This document shows positions 42,220 through 54,400 of a stretch of 64,000 bases of DNA, one piece after another. Location of the stretch: positions 124,001 to 188,000 of the forward strand of contig JAUCBJ010007200.1 in assembly GCA_032718475.1 (NCBI GenBank). Direction: 5' to 3'. The number at the start of each line of letters is the position of its first letter. The stretch's first letter is position 1. The notes under the pieces were generated by a model, which did not search any database, was not told where the DNA came from, and saw only the letters and a list, made by a program, of their open reading frames with translations. A program made the translations under genes and the position numbers. Origin of the DNA: Nemertoderma westbladi. Taxonomy: Eukaryota > Xenacoelomorpha > Nemertodermatida > Nemertodermatidae.

Positions 42220-43335
42220 TGTTCGCGCTTTCAGACCTTTAGCAGTTTAAGCTGCCAAATTTAGGTGTCTTCTAGGTTATAAATCGACTTTAGCCTATGA
42301 CGAGTATTTGATACACTACATTAGCCGAAGCCAGCCTATGCGCAACCATTCACCCGCTGGATATACCCGGGAGACTGGATTCGGAAGCTCTGACCTTATT
42401 GCGATGTAGGCCTACTGTATTATTCGATTGATCGTTAATATATAATCTCTGACAAATATTATTCACTTTCGGGAAATATTAACAGTTCCTTTAGGACGTG
42501 GCGCTCTAAGTATGTAAACAGAGTTATGACTTACACTAAACACAACGGGATGGCTAATGATTCACGTATAAAGCGCATTCTTTAAGAGATGCTTTGTTAT
42601 CTATCACACTCATGAACACTACCGCACAATGCTGCACACCGATCTGCCGACCTTCACTAATTTTAATCATATATAAGGAGAACAGCCACTGACACATGTA
42701 GGGCCTATGAATCACTCCAAACCAATATAATGTAAGTCGCAATTGTTATATGTAACCGGTCTCTCTAACCTTCAGTATATCAAGAAAATTGGGGTTTTCT
42801 GATTATTTATCGATATTCTCCAAATATAACAATATTCCATCAACTGATATAATTAATAACCGACAGTAAATAGCAGTAAAATAATGCAGTGTTTGGATGA
42901 GATATGACAGGCTGATTTGCCAGTTTGGTTTGATAACAGTTATACGTTTCTATGATCAAAGCCTACTAATGTTTGGCTAAAGTCTGAAACACAGAATAAT
43001 TCCAAAGCCGGTGTTCTAGGCTTAGGAAAAATACACACTGACTGAATTGCGTGAGTTTCTGTATACAATGTCCAACACAGAGTGAAAACCACTCTGATTG
43101 GTCGACCGAACAAAGAACGAACAAAGAACAAAGAAAAAGTTACACGTGGACACAGCTGATAGATGTCGTCATCTGAGTTCCGATGTTTAGAGTATTTGAG
43201 CTTATTGTGGAGAGAAATGGCTTTTTATGTCCGCTAAAGCATACATGCAGACATAGCGGGCAAAATCGCTTGTTATGTCCGCTAAAATACCTACTCGGAG
43301 AAAAATAGCTTGTTACATCCACAAAAGCTTTTACA
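42220..43335 (-). mobile_element. BEL1b 3' LTR
   Basis: On the element strand it starts TGTAAAAGCTTTTG right after the purine run GGGAGCGG (43343-43336) and ends AAAGCGCGAACA. 1116 bp. 42220-42882 also aligns with 60405-61079. Confidence 0.85.
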
Positions 43336-43413
43336 CCGCTCCCAGAAAATGGGATTTGAGTCTATAAAATATACAAAATCACAGTTTCTAAAATATAAAA
43401 ATACTCTAAACAG

Positions 43414-44773
43414 TTAGTCTTTCTTGCGCGGACGGCATTTACGCAGTTTTTTGAGGCTAGCAAGAGTCCTTTTCTCTTTGGGGCGAGCCACTTTACTAGG
43501 AGGGCTATAACTCCTGGGTAAAGGGTGCAATACAATTGCATCGGAAGGTTTAGGGTTATGGTCGATGTCTCGTCCATTTCGATATGCTTCTCCTCGAGCT
43601 GATTTTCCTCCGCTTATCGTTGGATGCGTTCGTCCAAAAACTCTTGCAGAGAATAGGGTCGTCCAAGTTTGATATCTTCTTAGAGATTCTGGATTTCCTG
43701 ATCGAACTGAGATAAAGCTAATTCGTTTACCGCTTTGACTTGCTGCTGCAATTTACGTTTCTCTAAACAATTATAGGTTCCTTTTCCGATCTTTTGACGA
43801 ATAGTGTCCAACACGTTTCGTACAACTCTCTCCTCCGCCTTGGTGACAGGTTGTATTGGGTTAAACCGGGACGCTGATACGGTTGAATGACGATATTAGA
43901 TGTCCGCGTCCCAATCCGGCTAGGTAAGATGGGCGAATATTTAGGGAGCCCACAACTGGAGTGCCACCGACTAACTGTTCGGGTAACACTAGATCTTTGA
44001 ACAGTGAGTACAGTTCGGGAGGATCCGTGATACTATTAGGATCAAGAGTCTGAAGTCTAACTAGGGAATGAGGAGGTCTGACCGAGTATTCCGGAACTCT
44101 GATCATAGGTTTATTTAAGGATCGTTTGAATCGAATGAGCGTAGGTGATACATCGAACAAGTTTCGCTCGAAACTCCCGTAAATATAGCGAGTAAAACCG
44201 TGTTTAAAGCAACGTCTCTACGGATGTTTATGTCTTTCCGTTTGTTGGTTGGGTCTTGGGCATTCATCGCAATAATACCAAAGACGCACGTCTTGTAGGG
44301 GAAACGCGGGTGATATTTATTTGGTTTTACAATGTTTCTCTCAAGAATTCCAAATATACGTTGGAGTTACCGCGTTTATCCGGTTCTTTAATGTCTTCTC
44401 TTTCGATTCGATTTCGAATAGAATTTTCGCATTCGATCTTCAGTTTATCGTTCCGATTCCGCTGGGTAGGATATTTAAATAGTACCATTTCCCTTTCGGT
44501 GTCGACATCGTCCGTATCGTGTAGATCGATAGGATGACCAGTAGTTAAGAAGTCCATATGCGTACCATTACGATGCGTATAGCGAGCAGTGAATTTTCGA
44601 TAGTCCAATTCACGCGTAAGTTGCTCCTGGGACATCGGCGGTTCGATATAACGACCATTGTCCTCCGTAGTAGTTGGACTAGCGTCGCTGCGTATCAAGC
44701 TATCAACAAACGCTTGCAACGGTAGAGTATATTTCTCCCTGATACCAATATCATCTTCTATCAACTCAGTCAT
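43414..44773 (-). pseudogene. BEL1b ORF3
   Basis: ATG at 44773 (MTELIEDDIGIREKYTLPLQ) opens a 148-codon frame with an acidic start and DYRKFTARYTHRNGTHMDFL. After a stop, coding-like sequence continues in shifted frames: 44160-43861 (MFDVSPTLIRFKRSLNKPMI) and, near 43850-43560, an amphipathic helical stretch (EERVVRNVLDTIRQKI). The end matches BEL1a (SPPSKVA(R/H)PKEKRTL, then a basic KKLRK..RKKD tail, stop 43414). The zinc-knuckle part present in BEL1a is deleted here. It lies inside the LTRs, which proves that ORF3 is part of the element. The function is unknown; no membrane segment supports an envelope. Confidence 0.75.
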
Positions 44774-46464
44774 AGCTGCTATATGAGTTTATCAATATTA
44801 TAATTAGGCTAGCGGGCGTCGCTGCCTACCCCTCTCGGCCCCCGGACAGCGCAAGATCCTCAGCGCTGGTGTACTTTCGCCGATGTGCCTATCGCCAACG
44901 TAGTAGCTGCACAACGACCACAACAACCAGCGCGAGTCACTCCACCATCCGTCCCAAAGGCTTAGATTTACTTCAGGTTCTTACTGGAGAGTTAGGGCTA
45001 CTTTCACAATTGCAACTCACTACTGTAAACACACTTTAGTAGTAACATTCACTTATAAACACACAAATTCCACACAACTGTCAAAAATTGTACACATTCG
45101 GGCCATTTGTCCGTTAGTCAGTGCCTTCCAGAATGCCACGTTATTATTATGTATCCTTGGATACTAGCAGTGTGCTATTTACTCCCTATGCTATTCAATG
45201 GGGCAAGCCTTTATTGTTCTTTTAACTCACTTCTAATTCTAGCGTGGTTTTTGCCATGGTGACATTATGGAAAGCTAGCAGTAGAATTAGGGTAATTCTC
45301 ATGCATACAGATCTGGGATGCTATTTAATAGTAATTCTTTAATTGTCAATATTCTTCTTTATACATGATTTTATGAATTTTATCGGCTATTGACTATATA
45401 TTGGAGATTCTCGCACACTAATACACTTAATAGGGTGAATCTCCGCTCCCATGATCTATTAATTAATGGAATTTTGGGAATGTTATAAATTGTATAAAAT
45501 GACAATTTATCAAATTCATTAAAAGAGATGAATTAGATTTTATTCCCGTAAATTTTATTATTTAATGTTAAATAGACACAATTTTATTCCAGATCATGTC
45601 TGGGGACTAGGATCCTGAATTCTAGGAAATTTGTCCTTTTAAGAGTATCGGTAAGTGCTACGATATCTTAATAGACTAGAATTTTAAAGGATCTAAAATT
45701 CTACAGATTTTAATTTATAGATTTTCTAGAGTTAACTTGTAAGTAATTACTCTACTGTATTTATTTGACAGATTTTACAAATATTAATAGTTAATATTTA
45801 AGATGGGCACCGGTTTATTCCAGAACTTGTCTGGGGACATTAACCACTGATTCTAGAATTTTGTCTTTCAAGTATATCGGTGGGTGCCGCGATATCTTAA
45901 TCAACTAGAATTACAGATGGTCAAAGGGTTTAACAGATTTATTTTGCGTTGTACGCTACTGTTAAAGGGACATCACGCTACTATATGTATTATTTAATAT
46001 ACGGTATGAGAGCAATATCGCAAGAAGCAATGACAGTGAGAAGAGGCAAGTTGTTTCCAAGGTCTACCCAGAGCTTGGTTTAGCCGAGACACGAGGATCT
46101 GAATTTTGCATTCCTAATACTCTACTTACCAATAATACTTGAATATAGTAGGAGCTTTATTGTACTTTAATAAGTACGGATATTTCATCTTACTGTAGTC
46201 ACGTATTTATAATGTAATACGAACAGTAAGGAAAGAGAAAAAGAATTATTTCTCGCCGTCGCACTAAATATAATATATAAGTAATTAAGTAATAAACGCG
46301 AATATATATATGGCACTAATCTACTAAATAATCGCTATAATAACATTCTACTAAATAAAATTAAAGAAAACGATTATAATAAAATTACATAATAATACAT
46401 ACATAAATATAAAATAATGAAACAAATATAAAATAGTATAGTCATATACCCACTCCAGACGCTG
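44774..46464 (-). other. BEL1b spacer between pol and ORF3
   Basis: Aligns along its length with 2903-4687 of BEL1a, including the two direct repeats (here about 45580-45710 and 45808-45940). No coding frame. Conservation of order and repeats in two old copies argues for a cis-acting role. Confidence 0.75.
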
Positions 46465-48686
46465 TTACGTTGGGGAGTCCCTAGATGTTTGTTGGATTAG
46501 GGAGGTGGTCATGGGAAGAGTATCTTGCCTTCCATAGTTTCCGGAGAGTTCTCTGTCTCTTTCCAGTAAACATAAACGACCAACTGGGCGATTGAGCTGC
46601 TGTGTCTCGAAGACAATTCCCGGTTTCTTAAAGTTACGTCGCATGACGATTCTACCGATCGCACCAAACCATCATCCGAGATGTGAGTCTCGATGATACG
46701 ACCTGTCTGCCACCGCTTACGTGGAAGATCTGAATCCACAATAAGGACCATGTCTCCAGCGCTGACGTTTTCTTGCTGCGTAAACCACTTAGTTCGAAGT
46801 TGTAGCGTGGGCAGATAATGTTTTTCGAAATGGTCAGCGAAACGACGGGATAACAACTGCATAAGTTGCCAAGTTTGCCGGCAGTATTCGTCTCCGTCTG
46901 TGATTTCCGATCGTGGGAGCATGGCTACAGGTTTCTTCAGTAGAAAGTGCGCGGGTGTTAGCGCTTCCAGGGAATCGGGACTCGATGAGACTGGCATAAG
47001 TGGTCTCTCGTTGAGATAGGCGGCGATTTCCTCCATTAACGTCCGCAAAAGTTCGTCGGTGAGATACGCGCGGCATGGCACTATAAAGTGAAATGCGGTC
47101 TTCACGCTCCTGATTAATCTCTCCCAACTTCCTCCCCACCAAGGGGCGTCGGCGGCGTTGAAGGTCCAGCTAGACGCTGTTACCCTTAGTTGATCGTCCA
47201 CCTGTCTTTGGTTCCAATCTTTGACGTAAGCCTTGATTTCATTGTTGGCACCAATGAAGTTCGTTCCCTTATCAGATCTCATCGTGTTACTAGTTCCAAA
47301 GCAGGCGATCTGTCGGCGTAAGCTCAATAGGAAGCTGTTGGTAGATAAATCGTTCACCATATCGAGATGGATAGCTCTACAAGTCATACAAACAAAGATG
47401 ACACACCATCTCTTGACTATAGTCCTAGCACGATATACTTCAATAGGGCCAAATAAATCTACACTGGTATTAGTAAAGGGTGGTTCATAGAAGCTTACTC
47501 GTTCCCTAGGTAATTCTGCCTCTCGCTGTGTTAAAGGCCTACTGAATGCTTTCCTACAGGGTATGCAGTTCCTATGAACTTGGTTCAGAGCTCTACGGGG
47601 TTTATAAAAATAATAGTGTGTTCGAATTTCGCTAAGAACTCGTTCTCTACCAGCATGATAAAGTTTGCTGTGAACATCTACAATCATCTTGATTTGTATT
47701 TCAAGATTTCTAATGAGTATGGGAAACTTAGTGTCAAAGGATAGTGGAGAATTAGTTAATCTTCCTCCAACACGTATCAACCCATCTATCATTGTGCTAG
47801 AGAAACGATCCCTTAAGCGCATCTGTGGATTTCTCAACAACAGGAAATACTTATCGGAATCCTCATAGCATTGCAGGAGTCTCAGCATCTGCTTATTGGT
47901 TTCTTCATGCTCCTGATAACTGATCTTCTCCTTCAGAAACCTGTCGGATATCTTATATTTGGGAAGATCTTTAACAACATGGACCTGCACAGATGTCAGT
48001 GGAGCGGTATCACTATTGGTCTTCGTCCTGGAGTAGTGATGATGAAAACATCGCTGTAAATATGTAACGGCCTTACAGAGACGATTCCAGGAAATGTAGT
48101 GATATATCGCTCTCTGCAGGAGAGGTGAGAGTCCTTGCGAGACGTCTGGTATTCCAGATTTCCAATCCTTCTCTCTGATTTCCACAACAGACTTATTTGT
48201 GGCTGTGGGTTTCGGATCCAAAGCGTCGTCTCGGGAAGTGTGAAGTACAGACAGATCTACCACGGGTTTAAATAACTTCGATTTATTCGCCCGAGTTTTA
48301 GGTTTGACTTTCTCCGCTCCCTTGGCCTGTCTAATCTCCGCCGTAGTAAGATGAGGAGGCCATTCTTCTTCTTCTTTGTAGAGGAAGTCGGGTCCACCTA
48401 ACCAGTCTGGAGTATCTACCAGTTCTTGTGGAGTTGCTCCCCTGGAGGCGATGTCTGCTGGATAAATCGTTCCGGGGCAATGTCTCCATTGATCCATCGT
48501 TGTGCGACTGAGTATAATGGCTACTCTGTTGGTAACGAAGACGCTGAACTGACAGACTTCATTGGTTATATACTCCAACACGAGTAAAGCGTCGGTCCAA
48601 TAGACAGTTTTCTCCAGTGGATAGTCGATCTGTTCTGTTACATTCCGGCCGATGGCTGTAGCGTATAGAGCCGCCTTTAACTCCGC
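46465..48686 (-). pseudogene. BEL1b RNase H end and integrase
   Basis: The RNase H part has YWTDALLVLEY just after the TGA at 48687. Integrase has the zinc domain H-x4-H (HSKLYH) with C-x2-C (CIPCRK), then Asp in TSVDLFGPIE, Asp in MRSDKGTNFIGA and Glu in WWGGSWERLIRS: a complete DDE triad. The tail has SDDGLVRSV. A late frameshift near 46615 makes one frame stop at 46509, while the frame shared with BEL1a ends at TAA 46465. The length is normal for BEL/Pao. Confidence 0.9.
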
Positions 48687-49919
48687 TCAAGGAACTTTCA
48701 ACTTATTGTTTATCAATGCCTTAGAGGTAACCAAGGCGACTTTGATTCCGTCCGGAGTTTCCACCCTTAGGTAGGCTACTATACCTATTCCCATATCGCT
48801 GGCGTCTCCAAACACATGGAGTTGATAGGAATACGTAGGGAGAACATGACCAAAATATGAACGGGAAATTATAAAGTTCTCGATGGCTGGTAGAGAATCT
48901 TCCCATTTCATCCACTTCTTTAATAATTCTCCCTTAAGTGGATCGTCCCATGAGTGGTTTTCAAGCCACATTTGTTGTACTAAACTCCGAGCAATCAATA
49001 TAACTGGGCTAATAAATCCCAATGGATCGAAATAAGTGCTCAGGATACTTAAACAAATCCGTTTAGTCCGAACTGGATTATCTCGCTGTTTGAGCTGGAA
49101 AAACAGGATATCTCTCTCTGTGTCCCATTTCAAACCAAGTGTTTTGGTTTCTGGAAGATCATCTTTGATTAGGTCTAGATCTTTCGCTCCTCGATCTTCT
49201 ACCGGGATCGATTCCAGAAACTCACGGGAGTTGCTGGTGAATTTAGTTAATCGAAATCCACCTCTTTTTAAGCACTCTACCATTCCTTTGGCGACATCAA
49301 TGGCTTCTTCCACCGATGGAAGGGACTTTAAATTGTCATCCATGTATATATCCCATTTGATGTTGTCGATCACCTCTTTAGAGAAGGCGTCGTCCCGGTT
49401 GTCATCAGCAGTGGTGCGCACCACTGAGCAGGCGTTTGAAGGGCTTGAGATGATCCCAAAAGCCTGGATGGTCATCCAATACTCCACTGGTTTCTGGTTG
49501 AGGTCTCCTTCAGGCCACCACAGAAATCGTAGGCTGTCTCGATCCCTATCCAGCGCCTTGACTTGTAAGAACATGCCTTCTATATCGGAGGCGAAAGCGA
49601 TTGAATATTGTCGTAATATTAAGAGTATTCCCAACAAGGATTGGAGTAAGTTGGGTCCTGGTAACAACTCGGAATTAAGGGATTGGCCCATGTAGAGGGC
49701 GGAGCCATCAAATACTACCCGGACTTCATTGGGTTTACCGGGTTTGGGAATGTAATGATGTGTTAGATAGTACGTTCTCTCAGTTATGGGTGTTTCTTCT
49801 GGTACTCGCTCCGCATATCCCTTGTTATTAAATTTCTTCAACTGAGTCTGGTACATTTCTTTAGCTGAAGCCTTTGCCGTAAGGCGTCGATGTAGTTGTG
49901 CAATTCTTTTCTCCGCCAA
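48687..49919 (-). pseudogene. BEL1b reverse transcriptase and RNase H start
   Basis: Contains VRVVFDGSALYMGQSLNSEL, FASDIEGMFLQV (first catalytic Asp), ISSPSNACSV and YMDDN (catalytic pair), then the connection region (YFDPLGFISPVILI) and HVFGDASDMGIGIVAYL of RNase H. The frame is joined to the protease frame by a one-base shift near 49915 (extra G) and ended by TGA at 48687. Neighbouring codons continue in the same frame, so a CGA-to-TGA change is the likely cause. Confidence 0.9.
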
Positions 49920-51427
49920 GGGTCAGTTGTTTATGAATTTTGGTTCTCGCTTTCTTTCGGAATGGTAGACCGATTTCATATCTACCTTGATCTTTAAGAA
50001 AACGTGTAGTTGTCTCCTGGATCTGCTTGGCTCTTTCTTCTTCTACCGGCAGGGCCTTATCGTAGGAATTGGGCTCTACAGCCTCTTGAGTAAAGAATCG
50101 TACGGCATGTTCATCCCGAGTCCTCGCGTTGTAGCGATCTATCACGTCATTTAGTTCGTCGTTATAGTCGACTTGTCCTGATGGACGAATGAGTTGACAT
50201 AGGTTCACTTGGTTTTGCCAAGTCTCGTTTTCCGTAAGGAGGTCGATGGTATTTTCCTCGTCGAAGAGTTGGTGGATATCGTCATTATCTGAGGAGTATG
50301 GTGTTCCCTCAGTTGGGTTGTCTACCTCACTGCTCCCCGCTTCCCATTCACTTACCTGGTATACCTGTTCCTTTGGTAACCTTTCCATGAGAGTTCTACG
50401 GGAAGGGCCAGTAAAGTACCAACCTACTCTAGTTCTTCCCGCATAGGCTTGTAGTGGTTGCGGTTGAGCAGGCCGTTTCTCCAATGTCTCAAGCGCCTCA
50501 TACGCATTTTGGCCAATGAGTATTTGCACTCCAGGGTAGTCTGTGTTGAATCTAGGTATCTTAAGCTGCTGGGTGAAATCGTCCTCATCCCAGTTATAAG
50601 GTTCTACTTGGCTGGTAGCGAAGTTCTTTATCGCCACCGTTTTTACTGACCTTATACTGTGTTCTCCTAGTTCATCCTGGGGGGTGGACAACGCACCTAC
50701 ATAATAATCTGCTATTACTGTAGATTTACAAACCTGCATAATTCCTGACATGTTTAACTTAGTTCGGAACTTGGGTTGTCCAGCAAAGATGTCTTCGGCT
50801 AGTTCTTTGTCGATGAATGTTCCTGTGCTACCGGAGTCAAGGAGGGCGTTCACTATATAACTCCTTTCAGGTCCGTGGACCCTCAACTGCACTACGGGAA
50901 ATTCTCGGATTCCTACATTGGAAGTTGGTGCTTTCCAAGATGGTTGTCGGTCAGAAGTAGTTAGGGGGAGCTCACTGTCGGTGTCCTTTTCATACGTAAG
51001 TGCTCGATACACTGCGGTATTTATCTGGTAACAGGATACGTTTTTGTTGGAGAATTCGTCCGTATAGAATCCTTCTATCTCAGAACTTTGGTCAGTGTCG
51101 TTCACATCACTGAATTGGACATGTAGTTCGGACTCACTTACCTGACTCGAGCTGTTTCGTTCGAATTCAGTGTGCAACAAGATATGATGTTTTGCGCCGC
51201 ACTTCGCACACCTTGCGTCGGAGTAACAGGTTCGCCGTTGGTGTCCTTGTCTGAGGCAATTATAACACAACCGCTTATCCCACATGACTTCCTGTCTATC
51301 CTTTAATGATTTCTTTAGGAATTCTTCACACACATTCAAAAGGTGGGGCCCGTCACACAGCGCACATTTCGGTTTGATGTTACTTACCTTATTTTGAGTA
51401 ACGTTGTGCACACTCGTTCTTTCTTCG
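49918..51427 (-). pseudogene. BEL1b gag nucleocapsid and protease region
   Basis: Starts at the RTE insertion with the nucleocapsid: CALCDGPHLLNVC, CYNCLRQGHQRRTC and CAKCGAKHH, the three-knuckle pattern of BEL/Pao gag. The protease has VNALLDSGSTGTFIDKEL near 50850 and the usual ILIGQNAYEAL farther on. An acidic linker leads to RT. The gag sequence upstream continues at 55188 on the other side of the LINE. Confidence 0.9.
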
Positions 51428-54400
51428 AAAGAAGTCAGGTCAGGTATTCTAGGTCATTGATCAAGAAAACTTGCCACCTCCATGCAGCATAAAGGAGGTG
51501 CCACCTGTAGCTGCATAGACCCTCTTACTAGGGCAAATCTGGTCCTGTAACTAGGACCCCCTTCGTTCTGGGATAAGGACGCCCTTGGTCCTGGATTAAG
51601 GACCCATATACTTGGCTGCAGGGGTATATGGCCTGACCAGGCAGATGGTGATCTACCAATGGCTGGTTAGGAGTAGAGTGTTCTCATGTCCACTCTGAGG
51701 GCACTTCACTGCGACCTGCACCTGGCAGCAAGGGTACAGGGCATGACCCAGCAGATGAGCTGCAACAGCCAATGGTGGGTCATGTACGCCAGAGTAGATA
51801 TGGGTGATGGGCCTCATATCTGACTCCATTGCGACACCCACCCTGTGGAATGGCAAACCAGGGTGTGGTATTTGCCCCGAGAGCTGACTCGGCAAAAAAG
51901 CACCCCCCAACCCCCACTATGGATTACATTAGCAATGCGGAGGTCCGGCCACTAGAGGCCAGTGGAATTACCGGACACAATCGGCCTCACAGGCGTCAGT
52001 TAACTCCTGACCGGCTGCCTGTCTCACCCCCTACTGGAGGGAGAGCAGCCAACAATTCTTTGAGTCCCTTTCCTGATGACCTTTCTGGCCCAAACCCTGG
52101 GTCACCAGGGAGGCCAGATTGTGATGGGGAGAGGGATTCTGGAGTTGGAGGCTACTCTCATGTTCCACCCCGACCAACAAAGCCATTGGTGAATCTGAGG
52201 CAAGTCACTAGACTAGCCTCAGTAAACACCCTAACACTCGGGTCCCCAATGCGACAAGGTGAGCTGACTGCCTTGGCAGATAAGCTTTCTCTTAGCGCAG
52301 TGGGTGTTCAAGAGCACCGAATGCAGACTGGACAGACTGATGAGGTTCTGATTAAGGACATGGGGGGCGGTTGGCGACTCGCCCTCGCGTCAGCAGATGA
52401 TAGTGGCAATGGTGGAATTGGTCTATTGATGAATCCAACTGCACATGCAGCATTGGACAAAATAGACCAAATCTCTAACCGCATCATCCGTTGCCACTTC
52501 TCATGTTCTGGAAGACTGGCTAAGAAGTTTCCTAAGGTGGTTCTGATTGTGTGCTACTCTCCAACTAGTGTTGCCCCTGTAGAGGAGGTGGAAAATTTCT
52601 ACCACAATCTACAAGCAGCAACTGATGGAGTGGATCAGCATGCATTCTTAACATTCCTGGGAGACTTTAATGCAAGTCTGCATCAATCACCTACATCGCC
52701 CTGGGTCTATAGCAATAGTGTTAACCGAAATTCTGTCCATCTTCAGGATTTTATCTCTGGAAATGGATTGTTTTCGGCTGGAACCCAGTTCAAGAAGCGA
52801 ACTGGAAAGCTATGGACTCATAGTGGACCCAGTGGTCACAAGTCCCAGATAGACCATATTCTGTTTCGTAGGAAATACAGGAGCTCTATACAAGACTGTA
52901 ATGCATTTACACTTCGACCCTTCTCCAGTGATCACCGCCTTATTGTGGCCAAGGTAAGACTTAGTCTGCGTGCTAGCAGAACAACGAAATCTGCCTTGCC
53001 ACGGCATGACTGGTCCTCTCTGTTGCAACAGCCAAGTGTGAGATCCAGCTTCACACTACAGCTGAGCAACAGGTATGAGGCTCTTGCCTCTGAGGCGGCA
53101 GATCACTGTGAGGGCTATACTGCCTTTACAGAAGCAGTTAAGTTAGCAGCTGCAGAAACAGTTCCTGTATACCCTCGAAACAGGAAAAGGGCCCCCTGGA
53201 CTGACAACAAAATTCAGAAGTGCCGAAATGACCTTCATAAGGCGCAGAAAGAGTCCCGACTCAAACAGACTACAGCGGCCAAGAATGCAGTTAAAGCTGC
53301 ATCTAGGTCCCTGAACAGGCAGTACTCTGTTAATCTACAGGAGCTAATAAACCAACAGGTTGATGCCATCAATGATGCTGACGACAACAGGCAATCATCC
53401 CAGGCATGGAAATCGATCAATCTGCTTACTGGGCGGAAAAGCCAACCAACCACCAAGGTTAAGGCTGAATCACCAGCCGATCGCCTCAATGGTTGGAAAG
53501 CCCACTTTGAAAAGCTCCTCAATAATGACAGGGTATTGCCTGATAACTTTATAGAAGTAAAAGTGTCTGAGTCTGTACTCCCAGATATTCCCATTGGCGA
53601 TATCTCCTTTGCAGAAGTGAAGGCTGCTGCAAAGAGCATTAAGACCAATCGTGCCAGTGGAGTAGATGGTGTTCCCCCTGAGGTCTTTAAAATACCTGAG
53701 TGTTTAAAGCTCATCTATCCCATCATAGTAGACATGTACCGTACAACACGAGTCCCACAAGAAATGAAAACAAATAAGTTGGTGCCAGTTCCCAAGAAGG
53801 GCAACCTAACACTCTATGGTTCTTTTCGGGGAATCTCATTGATCTCGATTGCTGCAAAACTATACAATAGAATTCTATTAAATCGCATCAGGGATCCCAT
53901 TGAGAGACTGCTACGTGGAAATCAGAATGGGTTCCGTAAAGGTCGTGGGACCATGGAGCCCATTTTGGCACTTAGAAGGATAATTGAAGAGTTATCAAAA
54001 AAGAAAGACAGGCATCTGGCTGTTATCTTTGTTGACTTCTTCAAGGCCTTTGATTCAGTCTCTCGCTCACGTATGTTCAGCATACTTTCATTATATGGGA
54101 TTCCTGATGAAATTATTGCAGCAATCAGATCAGTATACGATGGTTCGACAACATTTGTGTCTACTGTTGACGGTGACACAGAACCATTTGAAGTGTTATG
54201 GGGCGTCCTCCAAGGAGACACACTTGCACCATTCTTGTTCATTATTGTGGTTGACTATGTTCTACGCATGTCCTTAGATCATCATAATGATGATGGGGTG
54301 ATGATAACTCCACCTACTGGCTCCAGAAGTCGAGGAAATCCTGCCAAGTACCTAACTGATCTAGACTTTGCTGATGACTTAGGAGTACTCTCAGAATCAT

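Noticed and set aside
44774-46464. Envelope gene between pol and the 3' LTR
   Set aside because: No long frame in the spacer, and the downstream ORF3 shows no signal peptide, glycoprotein cysteine pattern or membrane segment.
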